64,000 bases of DNA from positions 915,178-979,177 of the forward strand of contig NZ_KE383909.1 in assembly GCF_000422725.1 (NCBI RefSeq). Direction: 5' to 3'. Below the pieces are notes generated by a model. That model was not told where the DNA came from. It saw only the letters and a list, made by a program, of their open reading frames with translations, and did not search any database. The translations under genes and the position numbers were made by a program. The stretch is from Flavobacterium subsaxonicum WB 4.1-42 = DSM 21790. GTDB lineage: Bacteria > Bacteroidota > Bacteroidia > Flavobacteriales > Flavobacteriaceae. Of the stretch, positions 7,446-15,599 are shown one piece after another (the first letter of the stretch is position 1; each line of letters starts with the position of its first letter).

Positions 7446-8345
7446 CTACTGCATTGCAATACAAAGCAATACAGATAAAAAGAACGTACCCAATGCCACT
7501 TTTTTAAGTTCGGGGTCCAGTTCGCGGGGTATAGTGTTTTTGGCCACCGTTTTAAGGTGTATTATAAACGGAATAAATGCCGGCAGGAATAAGTACTGAC
7601 CCGGCCCAAAATGGCTTAAAACAGCGAATGCAAGTATTAAAACAAGCGCAGTAACAATTACCGTATAGTGGTATATTTTAGCGCGTTTCGGTCCCATTTT
7701 TACTACAATCGTGTTTTTTCCGCTCATAGCATCACTAACCTGATCGCGCATGTTGTTAAGGTTTAATACCGCTACGCTTAGTAACCCTACCGATATTGCC
7801 GGTAGTATAATAAGTACGTCGATTTGTTTAGCGAATAAAAAGTAGCAACCCAAAACACTTACCAGTCCGAAAAAGATAAAAACAAATATATCACCTAAGC
7901 CCCTGTAACCGTAAGCCGAGCTACCCACAGTATATTTTATGGCTGCAGCAACGGCAGCCAATCCTAATAGAAAAAAGAATACTGAGTAACCAAAATTTTC
8001 TCTTCCAAAAGATACATAAATAAGCACAATGGCTGCTATCATGGTTAAAACAGATGTAATTATAATGCCCTTTTTCATGGCCTGTATTGTAATAGCACCG
8101 CTCTGTATAGCCCGTTGCGGACCAATTCTATGTTCGTTATCGGTGCCTTTAACACCGTCGCCATAGTCGTTGGCAAAGTTAGAAAGCACCTGTAAACCCA
8201 ATGTGGTTACCAATGCAAAAGCCAGTATTAGCCAATTAGTATATCCTTGAGAAAATGCATAAAAACTACCTACCAGTATTCCTGATACTGATAATGGCAG
8301 TGTGCGTAAACGTGCGGCCTTAAACCACTCTTTTGTATTTGACAT
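7446..8345 (-). CDS. menA: 1,4-dihydroxy-2-naphthoate polyprenyltransferase
   Basis: 299 residues, an integral membrane UbiA-family enzyme that joins the polyprenyl chain to DHNA, giving demethylmenaquinone. The first Asp-rich motif is NFANDYGDGVKGTDNEHR at about 57-74 and the second is NNMRDQVSD near 197-205; both bind the magnesium-diphosphate of the prenyl donor. GPQRAIQSG after the first motif is typical of MenA against other UbiA enzymes. Eight or nine hydrophobic segments can be drawn. It lies in a minus-strand series with menB upstream and menC downstream. The intergenic DNA upstream (8346-8409) consists of AATCTT-rich words. Confidence 0.92.
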   Translation of the reverse strand: MSNTKEWFKAARLRTLPLSVSGILVGSFYAFSQGYTNWLILAFALVTTLGLQVLSNFANDYGDGVKGTDNEHRIGPQRAIQSGAITIQAMKKGIIITSVLTMIAAIVLIYVSFGRENFGYSVFFFLLGLAAVAAAIKYTVGSSAYGYRGLGDIFVFIFFGLVSVLGCYFLFAKQIDVLIILPAISVGLLSVAVLNLNNMRDQVSDAMSGKNTIVVKMGPKRAKIYHYTVIVTALVLILAFAVLSHFGPGQYLFLPAFIPFIIHLKTVAKNTIPRELDPELKKVALGTFFLSVLLCIAMQ

Positions 8346-8405
8346 TTGTATATTCTAAATCTTAAATCTTTATTTATTGAATCTTAAATCTTAATTCTAT
8401 AATTT
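8346..8405. repeat. Short-word repeat tract AAATCTTAAATCTT
   Basis: The gap between menA and the PH-domain gene is mostly repeats of the word TCTTAAATCTT (for example at 8356-8370 and 8381-8395) in direct orientation. It is one of several intergenic tracts in the window built from degenerate short words. Confidence 0.55.
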
Positions 8406-8409
8406 CTAC

Positions 8410-9924
8410 CTACATCCAATGCTTATCAGTAGTCTCTACCTGCCATAGCCAGTAATTAACCAGTTGGTTAAGCTTTGTGAAATTTGCTAATCCAAACGAA
8501 ATGGTACCTCCTGCGGTATGCAATGTAACAATACCAACATCAGATCCTTTTTGCCAAAAAAACTGCTTAAGCGATATGGTCTGTATTTTGTGCGGCGCAA
8601 TATAATCGTTATCAATATCCCAGGCACCGCTTTGTTTTATAATAAAATCATCGGTAACAAAAAGCCTGCTGTTTCTAAAGGCAAAATAAATCAGTATTGC
8701 CGCAAACACTCCGTAAATAGGCACGAACACTATATATTCCTTAATAAAAGGCGTAAACTTAAATGCGAACAGGAAAAATATACCTATGGGTATAATTAAA
8801 AACTTAAACGTTTCGAAAATTATTTTCCTGAAGTTGGGCTTTAGCATAACACCCCTTTCGGGGATTTTTTCTAACAGAAATTGTAGCAGCACATTCTTTT
8901 CGGTTTCGTTACAACCGGGAATTTCAATGGCCGATTTGCTTTGGTCCCTGTCATTTGCCTCCATGCCCGATGCCTGCCGGATCTTAAGGTCGTTAAGGTT
9001 AAATTTTTTCTGAAAATAATTGCGCCCAACTGTTACTACCTGTACTTTCTCTGGCCTTATTATGGTATTTTTAGTATTGAGAAGCCCATAGCTTAGCAAC
9101 AAGCCATTTTGCTGTTTGGTGATCCTGAAGTTATAATACCTAACAATGGTGCGTACCAGATTAACTACAAGCGTTAAAAAGATAATAGCTGCTACTATAA
9201 AACTTATAAATTGCAGTAGTACATCGGCATTAATATAATTATCCAGCGGGTTATCATCATAGCCTGAAGCATTTATAAACTCTTCCAAATTCTGAAAGAT
9301 GGTTATCATAAATGCTAATAATACTGCGAAACTCCTGATATAGTTAGAGGTAATACCTGTCTTAACAAGGCTTAAAAGACTGATTTGGATAAAAGGCCTG
9401 TTAGCTTGTTTTGCCTGCGAAGATTCGCCCGCAAACTCATTATCATCAGCAATAGCTTCCTGTGCCCCTTCCAATAGGCGCTCTTTGAGCGAAACCGCAA
9501 GGCTCTCTTTAATGGCGCGTATAGACACTTCTTTACCATTACTGCCTGCCGTATCAACCTCTAATGCGTGTACACCAATAAGGCGCTGTATAAACGACTG
9601 GTTAATGTTTACCTGCTGTATTTTATCTAACGGAATTGCAATGCGGCTCTTGTTCAGGATACCTTTACGCACCACAAATTCCTCATTTTTTTCATCTAAA
9701 AAAAAGGTAAAATTCAGGTATTTAAGATAGGCCACAATAGCAATCAGTAAAATTACACTTAGTACTACCAAGGCAATGTACAGTTTATTATATTGGTCTA
9801 TCTTCCAGATCCATACAATTAAAAAAGGCCACAAAGCACGCGCCGTACCCTGAAAGGTATCGGCAAACATTACCACCACCCCAATAAGCGACTGGCGTTG
9901 CGGCTGGCTAAAATTGCTGTTCAT
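8410..9924 (-). CDS. Bacterial PH-domain membrane protein (YdbT-like)
   Basis: 504 residues with three copies of the DUF304/bPH2 domain between membrane segments. The domain signature (a hydrophobic strand, then a P-x-x-K-I-Q turn, a Leu-rich helix and a TAGG/TAGS end) occurs at about 80-135 (IPLDKIQQVNI, VDTAGS), 275-325 (IRPEKVQVVTV) and 425-475 (IAPHKIQTISL, LHTAGG). Paired hydrophobic helices occur near 25-65, 185-255 and 370-405. It overlaps the start of its transcript partner at 9908-10435 by 17 bases, the same pairing as ydbS-ydbT of Bacillus. In that pair a role in resistance to certain bacteriocins has been reported. Placed between menB and menA, it may be co-transcribed with quinone genes, with no obvious functional tie. 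Confidence 0.85.
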   Translation of the reverse strand: MNSNFSQPQRQSLIGVVVMFADTFQGTARALWPFLIVWIWKIDQYNKLYIALVVLSVILLIAIVAYLKYLNFTFFLDEKNEEFVVRKGILNKSRIAIPLDKIQQVNINQSFIQRLIGVHALEVDTAGSNGKEVSIRAIKESLAVSLKERLLEGAQEAIADDNEFAGESSQAKQANRPFIQISLLSLVKTGITSNYIRSFAVLLAFMITIFQNLEEFINASGYDDNPLDNYINADVLLQFISFIVAAIIFLTLVVNLVRTIVRYYNFRITKQQNGLLLSYGLLNTKNTIIRPEKVQVVTVGRNYFQKKFNLNDLKIRQASGMEANDRDQSKSAIEIPGCNETEKNVLLQFLLEKIPERGVMLKPNFRKIIFETFKFLIIPIGIFFLFAFKFTPFIKEYIVFVPIYGVFAAILIYFAFRNSRLFVTDDFIIKQSGAWDIDNDYIAPHKIQTISLKQFFWQKGSDVGIVTLHTAGGTISFGLANFTKLNQLVNYWLWQVETTDKHWM

Positions 9925-10435
9925 CCTGCTGTGGGTTAATTTTGCCCATAAGCAAATACTTTATCTTTTCGGCCTGGTCTTTATCTATGCCCGGCACCTG
10001 TATATCGCTGTTGTTACCGCCGGCTGTAAAAACCTCTACAGCAGCAAGGCCGAGCTTGCGCGATAACAGCCCTTCGTGAACCGCCACGTGCTGCACCCGG
10101 TTATACGGAATTATAGTTGTGGTAGTTGCAATGGCACCACTACGATAAATTACATCGTGCGCTCTAAATGCAAAACCCCTGTTTTTAAAACTAATTACGC
10201 ACATTAAAATAGTAAACAGCAAAACAACTATATACACAATAGTTATGGTTAACCAGTAAGGTTCCAGTTCTTTTATGTAATAAAAACCGGCACCTGACGC
10301 TATAGCAAGTAAGCCAAACACCAACCCTATGTTAAACATGATGATCTTAAAATAAGACGGATGCAGCGGCGTAAGCACCACATCTTCGTATTTAGGCAGT
10401 TGGGCGGTATCTATAGTTTCGTTTATGAACTCCAT
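9908..10435 (-). CDS. Bacterial PH-domain membrane protein (YdbS-like)
   Basis: 175 residues: an N-terminal cytoplasmic stretch, two adjacent membrane helices (about 28-50 and 57-80) and one bPH2 domain at about 90-150, with IPYNRVQHVAVHEGLL and EVFTAGG as the signature turns. This is the one-domain partner of the three-domain protein encoded next, whose start codon lies inside this gene's 3' end, so translation is likely coupled. Such pairs are widespread in Bacillota and Bacteroidota. The 69 bases upstream contain GGGTT-type repeats. Confidence 0.85.
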   Translation of the reverse strand: MEFINETIDTAQLPKYEDVVLTPLHPSYFKIIMFNIGLVFGLLAIASGAGFYYIKELEPYWLTITIVYIVVLLFTILMCVISFKNRGFAFRAHDVIYRSGAIATTTTIIPYNRVQHVAVHEGLLSRKLGLAAVEVFTAGGNNSDIQVPGIDKDQAEKIKYLLMGKINPQQDEQQF

Positions 10436-10442
10436 TTTTGTT

Positions 10443-10500
10443 GTGGGTTATGAGTTATGGGTTGCGGGTTGAACTCTAAACACAAAACCCGGAACGTTAA
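10443..10500. repeat. Short-word repeat tract (GGGTTATGAGTTATGGGTT)
   Basis: Between menB and the PH-domain gene the sequence repeats GGGTT and GAGTT words every 7 or 8 bases on the left, and has the opposite-sense AACCCGGAACG on the right, so it can be read as a degraded inverted repeat of short words. Confidence 0.5.
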
Positions 10501-10504
10501 ACTG

Positions 10505-11347
10505 TTACGGAATCCATTTAATATTCCTAAAGTCAGGTTTTCTTTTTTCCAGGAAAGCATCACGTCCCTCTTTGGCCTCTTCGGTCATATAGGTAAGGCG
10601 TGTAGCTTCTCCGGCAAAAATTTGCTGCCCAACCATACCATCGTCGGTAGCGTTAAAGGCAAATTTTAGCATCTTTATAGATGTTGGCGATTTACCAAGT
10701 ATTTCCTGAGCCCACTCATAAGCAGTATCTTCTAATTCATCGTGAGGGATAACGGCGTTTACCATTCCCATTTCATACGCATCCTGCGCCGAGTAGTTTC
10801 TTCCTAAAAAGAAAATCTCGCGGGCACGTTTTTGACCAACCATTTTAGCAAGGTAGGCCGATCCATAACCACCATCAAAACTGGTAACATCGGCATCGGT
10901 TTGTTTAAATATGGCGTGTTCTTTACTGGCAAGGGTAAGGTCGCACACTACGTGTAGGCTATGCCCGCCGCCAACGGCCCAACCGGGTACCACAGCTATA
11001 ACTACTTTAGGCATAAAGCGAATAAGACGTTGCACCTCTAAGATATTCAATCGGTGCATACCGTCGTCGCCCACATAACCTTGCTGGCCACGCGCCTTTT
11101 GGTCGCCACCACTGCAAAACGAGTAAATACCATCTTTAGATGATGGCCCTTCGGCCGAAAGTAACACTACCCCTATTGAGGTATCTTCGCGTGCATCTAA
11201 AAAGGCTTCAAAAAGTTCGGCTGTAGTTTTAGGCCTAAAAGCGTTTCTTACATCGGGCCTGTTAAAGGCTATACGTGCTACGCCATTGCATTTTTTATAG
11301 GTTATATCTGTAAATTCCTTTACGGTTTGCCATTGTATTTTATCCAT
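10505..11347 (-). CDS. menB: 1,4-dihydroxy-2-naphthoyl-CoA synthase
   Basis: 280 residues, crotonase fold. Closes the second ring in menaquinone synthesis by Dieckmann-type condensation of o-succinylbenzoyl-CoA. The MenB-specific features are NAFRPKT near residue 32 (CoA binding), SGGDQKARGQQGY near 79, GWAVGGGHSL near 119-128 (oxyanion hole), and TDADVTSFDGGYGSAYL near 150, where the SFD loop carries the catalytic Asp of MenB. The start at 11347 (MDKIQWQTVKEF) is chosen over 11395 because family members begin at this point. It is the first gene of the minus-strand series down to menC. Cytoplasmic. Confidence 0.94.
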   Translation of the reverse strand: MDKIQWQTVKEFTDITYKKCNGVARIAFNRPDVRNAFRPKTTAELFEAFLDAREDTSIGVVLLSAEGPSSKDGIYSFCSGGDQKARGQQGYVGDDGMHRLNILEVQRLIRFMPKVVIAVVPGWAVGGGHSLHVVCDLTLASKEHAIFKQTDADVTSFDGGYGSAYLAKMVGQKRAREIFFLGRNYSAQDAYEMGMVNAVIPHDELEDTAYEWAQEILGKSPTSIKMLKFAFNATDDGMVGQQIFAGEATRLTYMTEEAKEGRDAFLEKRKPDFRNIKWIP

Positions 11348-11522
11348 ATTGCTATAATAATTTACCGTAAAAATAGGCAATTTTGCTTTAGGCATAAAAT
11401 AAAAAAAAAGCTTAAAATTAGAACCCGCTGCATTTCAAAATATTAAGTTTTACAAGAATAATAAATCTAAATTTTAACTGTTAACCTTACTAAAAAAACC
11501 TTTATAAAAAGTTTGGTTTGGT

Positions 11523-11530
11523 TATATTTG
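11523..11530 (+). promoter_or_regulatory. -7 box (TATATTTG) for the beta-lactamase-fold lipoprotein
   Basis: Matches the Bacteroidota TAnnTTTG box, 22 bases before the ATG. No well-placed TTG at -33. Confidence 0.45.
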
Positions 11531-11552
11531 CGGTTTTACGTATTTCCAAAAA

Positions 11553-12749
11553 ATGAGATTTCTACAATTTACTCCCTATATATTTATATTGCTTTTAGCT
11601 TCGTGCCAAAAAGATAAAAATACTGCCGAAACCACTGATACCGACCAAAATGCGAAGGATACAGTGCTGCATATTACCCCGCTTGACGTTAAGCTAAACA
11701 AGCTTACTGCCAACTGGAAAAATGCTAAGGCCAACAGTGTAAAGCAGTTTTATAACAAAACCTGGCCTAAAGACGATTTAAGCGGAGGCTTTCTTGTGGC
11801 TAAAAACGGACAGATATTATTTGAAACCTATGGCGGTTATGCCAACAGGAAAAATAAGACCGAGATTGATGCTAACACTCCTATTCACCTGGCATCTGTT
11901 AGTAAGGTGCTTACGGCTGCCGTTGTTTTAAAGCTCATCGACCTTGAAAAACTGGATATCGACGCTAAAGTAAACAGCATATTGCCGGAATTTCCGTACG
12001 AAGATATATCTATCAAAATGCTCTTAAACCACCGTAGTGGCCTGCCCAATTATGCTTATTTTGGGGATGACCGTGCAATATGGGACCGTAGTATGATGAA
12101 AAACCAGGACATACTGGATTTGCTGGCCTTGCATAAATTTGGGTTATACTTTAAACCTGATAAAAAGTTCGGCTACTGTAATACCAATTATGCCATCCTG
12201 GCCCTTGTAATTGAGAAGGTTACAAAGATGAATTACCGCGATGCCATGAAAAAGATAATCTTTGATCCGCTGGGCATGAAAAACACCTATGTGTTTGATT
12301 ATTACAAGGATAAAGAAACAGCATCGCAGTCATACAAAGGCAATAATGTTCTTTACGACTATGATTTTCTGGATAATATCTATGGTGATAAGAACATCTA
12401 CTCTACACCACGCGATATGCTTAAGTTTGACTTAGCTACTTATTCTAAAAAGTTCCTGAATCCTAAGCTCGTAAAGCAAGTGTTCCAAGGGTATAGCTAC
12501 GAGCACAAAGGCGAACGTAACTATGGCCTTGGCATACGCATGCATGAGTGGAAAACCGGCGAAAAGCTGTTTTACCACAACGGCTGGTGGCATGGCAATA
12601 CATCGTCTTACGTTACCTTAAAAGGCGATACCGTTGCCATGATAGCACTGTCTAACAAATTTTCGTACAAGCCTTACAAAATATGGAAACTCTCTACCCT
12701 ATTTGGTAAATATCCTATTAAACAGGATAAGGAAGACGGCGCCGAATAA
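11553..12749 (+). CDS. Serine hydrolase lipoprotein, beta-lactamase (class C) family
   Basis: 398 residues. A lipoprotein signal ends in LLLASC (Cys 18), so the enzyme is anchored to a membrane on the outside of the cytoplasm. The catalytic triad elements of the class C beta-lactamase/DD-peptidase/esterase fold are visible: SVSK at 115-118, YCN near 205 (FGYCNTNYAIL) and HNGWWHG near 348 in place of KTG. The fold is shared by peptidases, esterases and lactamases, so the substrate is open; the HNG variant argues against a true beta-lactamase. It stands alone, divergent from menB, with a hairpin behind it. Confidence 0.85.
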   Translation: MRFLQFTPYIFILLLASCQKDKNTAETTDTDQNAKDTVLHITPLDVKLNKLTANWKNAKANSVKQFYNKTWPKDDLSGGFLVAKNGQILFETYGGYANRKNKTEIDANTPIHLASVSKVLTAAVVLKLIDLEKLDIDAKVNSILPEFPYEDISIKMLLNHRSGLPNYAYFGDDRAIWDRSMMKNQDILDLLALHKFGLYFKPDKKFGYCNTNYAILALVIEKVTKMNYRDAMKKIIFDPLGMKNTYVFDYYKDKETASQSYKGNNVLYDYDFLDNIYGDKNIYSTPRDMLKFDLATYSKKFLNPKLVKQVFQGYSYEHKGERNYGLGIRMHEWKTGEKLFYHNGWWHGNTSSYVTLKGDTVAMIALSNKFSYKPYKIWKLSTLFGKYPIKQDKEDGAE

Positions 12750-12780
12750 TCTAATTTCTCCCTTTATTTATTGGATTTTC

Positions 12781-12804
12781 AGCCCGTTAAGTTTATTAAC
12801 CGGG
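12781..12804 (+). terminator. Probable terminator after the serine hydrolase gene
   Basis: GCCCGTTAA / TTAACCGGGC hairpin with one bulged base and a GTTTA loop. The T run behind it is weak. Confidence 0.5.
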
Positions 12805-12833
12805 CATAGTTATTAATTTTATGACTTTTTAGT

Positions 12834-12848
12834 CTACTAATTTAGTAG
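12834..12848 (+). promoter_or_regulatory. Palindrome CTACTAA-T-TTAGTAG, possible operator
   Basis: A perfect 7-1-7 palindrome lying 8 bases upstream of the TATTTTTG box at 12857-12864 that precedes the sterol-desaturase gene. Its position between the -33 and -7 regions is that of an operator. No regulator gene is adjacent. Confidence 0.4.
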
Positions 12849-12856
12849 AGTATTGT

Positions 12857-12864
12857 TATTTTTG
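12857..12864 (+). promoter_or_regulatory. -7 box (TATTTTTG) for the sterol-desaturase gene
   Basis: Fits TAnnTTTG and lies 22 bases before the ATG. Confidence 0.45.
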
Positions 12865-12886
12865 TTGCGGAGCAAACACTACCGTA

Positions 12887-14101
12887 ATGGAAAAACACAA
12901 CTATCTGGCCTTTGCTATGCCTGCATTTTTTCTCTTTGTTTTCTTGGAATACAAGGCTGCGCAACGCAAAAAAAAGCCCGAACTATTTAAATATGAGAGT
13001 TCTATATCTAACGTAAGTATTGGTATAGCAGAACGTTTACTAAACCTTTTTGTTGCCGCCAGCTTTTATCAGCTGTATTATTTTGTTTACGATAACTACA
13101 AAATTTTCGACATCCCTGCCAACTGGATCATCTGGATTGGGCTTATCCTGGCAACCGATTTTGTCTGGTACTGGTACCATAGGCTTGGCCACGAGGTAAA
13201 TGTCTTTTGGGCGGCACACATTGTGCACCACCATAGCGAAGAATTTAACTTTACGGCTGCCGCAAGAATAACTACTATTCAGGCAGTTATACGCACGGCA
13301 TTTTGGTGCCTGCTGCCGTTGTTTGGATTTCATCCTACAATGGTTATAACCATGCTGTTGGTGCATGGAGCCTACTCTTTTTTTACGCATACGCAAATTG
13401 TTGGCCGCATAGAATGGTTGGAATATGTATTTATAACTCCCTCATTACATGGGGTTCATCATGCATCCGACGAAAAATACCTTGACAAGAACTACGGCGA
13501 TATGTTTGTGTTTTGGGATAAAATGTTCGGCACTTTTCAGGTTGAGGAAGAAAAACCAAAGTATGGCCTTACCCACCCTTTAAAGAGTTACAGCTTTTTG
13601 TGGCAGCACTTTCATTACTATTTTGAAATTTACGAGAGCTACAGGCGCGCTAACGGCCTCAAAAACAAATGGAAAGCAGTATTTGGCAGCCCCGCCGATA
13701 TGGATCAGGACATCAGGCCCGAACTGGAAAAGAAGTTCCTGCAAGACCGCAGCCTTAAACTTAACGAACTGAAATTCAAAGGATACCTTGCGTTTCAAAT
13801 AGCATTATGTACATTAATGCTCATGTGGTTTACCTACTTTATTGCGTATCAGGATATTGCAGATAAACTCTTTACAGCCACTTTTATACTAATTACTCTA
13901 ATTAACTGCGGTGCCTTGTTAGAACAGCGCAAATGGATTTATTACCTCGAATACGGCCGCTTATTGCTATTGTCTGCCTATTTGCTTTACAATCAAGGGT
14001 ATGTGGAGTACCTTTTTATCCCAATTGCGGTAATGATTTTTGCCGAAAAAGCCTTTTCGTTAGGCAAATGGTACCGCGATTACATTTTACAAACCAAATA
14101 A
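12887..14101 (+). CDS. Sterol desaturase / fatty acid hydroxylase family membrane protein
   Basis: 404 residues, an integral membrane di-iron enzyme. The His clusters of the superfamily are all present: HRLGHE at about 99-104, HIVHHHSEEFN near 111-121 and HGVHHASDEKYLDKNYG near 187-203. The first 250 residues form the FA_hydroxylase domain with four or so membrane helices; the last 100 residues add more hydrophobic segments, a length seen in the Bacteroidota and AGMO-like (alkylglycerol monooxygenase) branch. It probably hydroxylates or desaturates a lipid in the inner membrane; the actual lipid is unknown. It may be co-transcribed with the small antitoxin-like gene that starts 21 bases after it. 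Confidence 0.85.
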   Translation: MEKHNYLAFAMPAFFLFVFLEYKAAQRKKKPELFKYESSISNVSIGIAERLLNLFVAASFYQLYYFVYDNYKIFDIPANWIIWIGLILATDFVWYWYHRLGHEVNVFWAAHIVHHHSEEFNFTAAARITTIQAVIRTAFWCLLPLFGFHPTMVITMLLVHGAYSFFTHTQIVGRIEWLEYVFITPSLHGVHHASDEKYLDKNYGDMFVFWDKMFGTFQVEEEKPKYGLTHPLKSYSFLWQHFHYYFEIYESYRRANGLKNKWKAVFGSPADMDQDIRPELEKKFLQDRSLKLNELKFKGYLAFQIALCTLMLMWFTYFIAYQDIADKLFTATFILITLINCGALLEQRKWIYYLEYGRLLLLSAYLLYNQGYVEYLFIPIAVMIFAEKAFSLGKWYRDYILQTK

Positions 14102-14122
14102 ACAACTATAAATAAGCAAGTT

Positions 14123-14425
14123 ATGAGTACTACCGAACTAAAATTTGAGATCATTAAAAAGATCATGGAAACCGACGAAGAAGGCCTTAACAATAAGATT
14201 CAGAATATATTAAGCCAGTATTATCCTGAGAAAGAACCAGAAACAAAGGAACCTGAACCTTACAATTCAAACCAAATTATAGCTTATAAAGCAGACGGAC
14301 AAGCACTTACCATCAAAGACCTTAAGACCGAGATATTAGAAATTATAGATGATACCTGCAAAGGCTCTGCTCCGGCAACACATTGCAAGGTTAAAACCCG
14401 TTTGAAAGGGATATTATGGCTGTAA
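14123..14425 (+). CDS. Small acidic protein, antitoxin-like N-terminus
   Basis: 100 residues. The start (STTELKFEIIKKIMETDEE) resembles the first helix of Bacteroidota addiction-module antitoxins of the TELKLxIIxxI type, and NQIIAYKADGQALTIKDL near 50-67 resembles their second conserved segment. No RelE/ParE-like toxin follows: the next gene, on the other strand, is a dioxygenase. Thus it is either an orphan antitoxin-like protein or an unrelated helical protein. It is probably on the transcript of the sterol-desaturase gene. The C-terminal part (CKGSAPATHCKVKTRLKGI) has two Cys and a basic end. Confidence 0.5.
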   Translation: MSTTELKFEIIKKIMETDEEGLNNKIQNILSQYYPEKEPETKEPEPYNSNQIIAYKADGQALTIKDLKTEILEIIDDTCKGSAPATHCKVKTRLKGILWL

Positions 14426-14437
14426 ATCAGTGCTTTA

Positions 14438-15268
14438 TTATCCTATTTTAACCGATGTCATATTCAAAGATCCGCCTACCAGCTTATCGTTAAAAAAACC
14501 AATACCATCTGTATCATCCTGTAAACCAAGCGTGTAAAGTAGCGGATAGTAATGATCCGGTGTTGGTATGGCCAGCGTTGCCGCCTTGTTCAGCTTTTCG
14601 TAGTTAATAAGGTCGGCGTGATTGCCATCATTAATCTTTTGTTTAAAGATACTGTTCATCTCCACAGCCCAGTCAAACCCGTAGTTTGGATCGTTAAGTC
14701 GCTGCCAGTCAACCATTCGCAGGTTGTGTACCATGTTGCCACTGCCAATTATCAGCACGCCTTTTTTACGTAATGCTGCCAACTGTTTCGCCAGGTCGTA
14801 ATGGTACTGCGGTGGCTTGCCATAATCTATACTTAGCTGAAGAACAGGTATATCCGCATCCGGATACATGTGCCTAACCACCGTCCAGGTGCCATGATCA
14901 AGGCCCCAATCGTGGTCTAAACCCACATGGGTAGTGGTTATTAGCTTCGAAGCCGCCTCAGCCAGCTCAGGGTCGCCTTTTGCAGGGTATTGTACATCAA
15001 ATAATGCCTGCGGAAAGCCCCCAAAATCGTGTATTGTCTTAGGTTCTTCCATAGCTGTAATGTGCGTTCCGCGTGTTAACCAGTGTGCTGAAATTACTAT
15101 AACTGCCTTAGGGCGTGCTATTTGCTTACCCATTGCAGCCCACGTTTGAGAAAATTCATTATCCTCGATACCATTCATGGGCGACCCATGCCCTATAAAA
15201 AGCACAGGCAGTTTTTCATCCGTTTCACCCAATCCGTCGGTCCAGTTTTTAAAGCTATGTAAAGACAT
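14438..15268 (-). CDS. ygiD: 4,5-DOPA dioxygenase extradiol (YgiD/LigB-like)
   Basis: 276 residues, slightly longer than Escherichia coli YgiD. LigB-type extradiol dioxygenase fold. Metal-ligand candidates seen: LFIGHGSPMNGIEDN near 23-37 (His of the first strand), VISAHWLTRGTHIT near 57 and the LDHDWGLDHGTW segment near 117, with GSGNMVHNL near 176. YgiD converts DOPA to seco-DOPA in vitro; its natural substrate is not certain. Cytoplasmic, no neighbours of related function. Confidence 0.85.
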   Translation of the reverse strand: MSLHSFKNWTDGLGETDEKLPVLFIGHGSPMNGIEDNEFSQTWAAMGKQIARPKAVIVISAHWLTRGTHITAMEEPKTIHDFGGFPQALFDVQYPAKGDPELAEAASKLITTTHVGLDHDWGLDHGTWTVVRHMYPDADIPVLQLSIDYGKPPQYHYDLAKQLAALRKKGVLIIGSGNMVHNLRMVDWQRLNDPNYGFDWAVEMNSIFKQKINDGNHADLINYEKLNKAATLAIPTPDHYYPLLYTLGLQDDTDGIGFFNDKLVGGSLNMTSVKIG

Positions 15269-15330
15269 ACTATCCTAATATTTGTATATACAAATGTATG
15301 AAATTTCCCCTTCAGAAGGCAAAAAACAGC

Positions 15331-15356
15331 TTAATATTTCACTTTTGGATTTTGAG
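15331..15356. repeat. Dispersed repeat copy 1 (AATATTTCACTTTTGGA)
   Basis: Nearly the same as 15416-15439 and as 63848-63871: all three share ATATTTCACTTT, a Y, GGA and a YTYTGA end. Confidence 0.6.
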
Positions 15357-15415
15357 TCGCCTATTTTACCGGCTTTTTAAGGCAAATTATTACCGATTAA
15401 ACTTACGAATACCTT

Positions 15416-15439
15416 GATATTTCACTTTTGGACTTTGAG
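15416..15439. repeat. Dispersed repeat copy 2 (ATATTTCACTTTTGGA)
   Basis: Direct copy of 15331-15356, 85 bases away, same orientation. Confidence 0.6.
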
Positions 15440-15541
15440 ATAACCAAAAAAATTTTGCGTTTGGAGTTTTGGGTTGAAACTTTACTAAAATTGTTCATTT
15501 TTCAAAATATTTTCACGTCATTCTTACCCTTCCCAAAAAAC

Positions 15542-15567
15542 AAAAAAAGCGGACTAAAAAGTCCGCC
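15542..15567 (-). terminator. Terminator of the E1 alpha/beta gene
   Basis: GCGGACT / AGTCCGC hairpin with AAAA loop; on the minus strand it is followed by a run of T. It lies 33 bases beyond the stop of the E1 gene. Confidence 0.8.
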
Positions 15568-15599
15568 TATATTTTAATCTGTCAACTGTCAACTAAAAA

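Larger units (their letters stand above)
15269..15599. other. Gene-free stretch with dispersed repeats and a terminator
   Basis: 331 bases without a supportable gene. It contains two copies of a repeat (15331-15356 and 15416-15439) and a strong minus-strand terminator near 15542-15567. Close to its right end it has TGTCAACTGTCAACT, another short-word tandem. A small TA-rich region upstream of ygiD (15269-15310) may hold that gene's promoter. Confidence 0.6.

Noticed and set aside
11553..12749. Beta-lactamase resistance gene
   Set aside because: It has SxxK and YxN but an HNG in place of KTG, and a general esterase/peptidase role is just as likely; resistance cannot be claimed.
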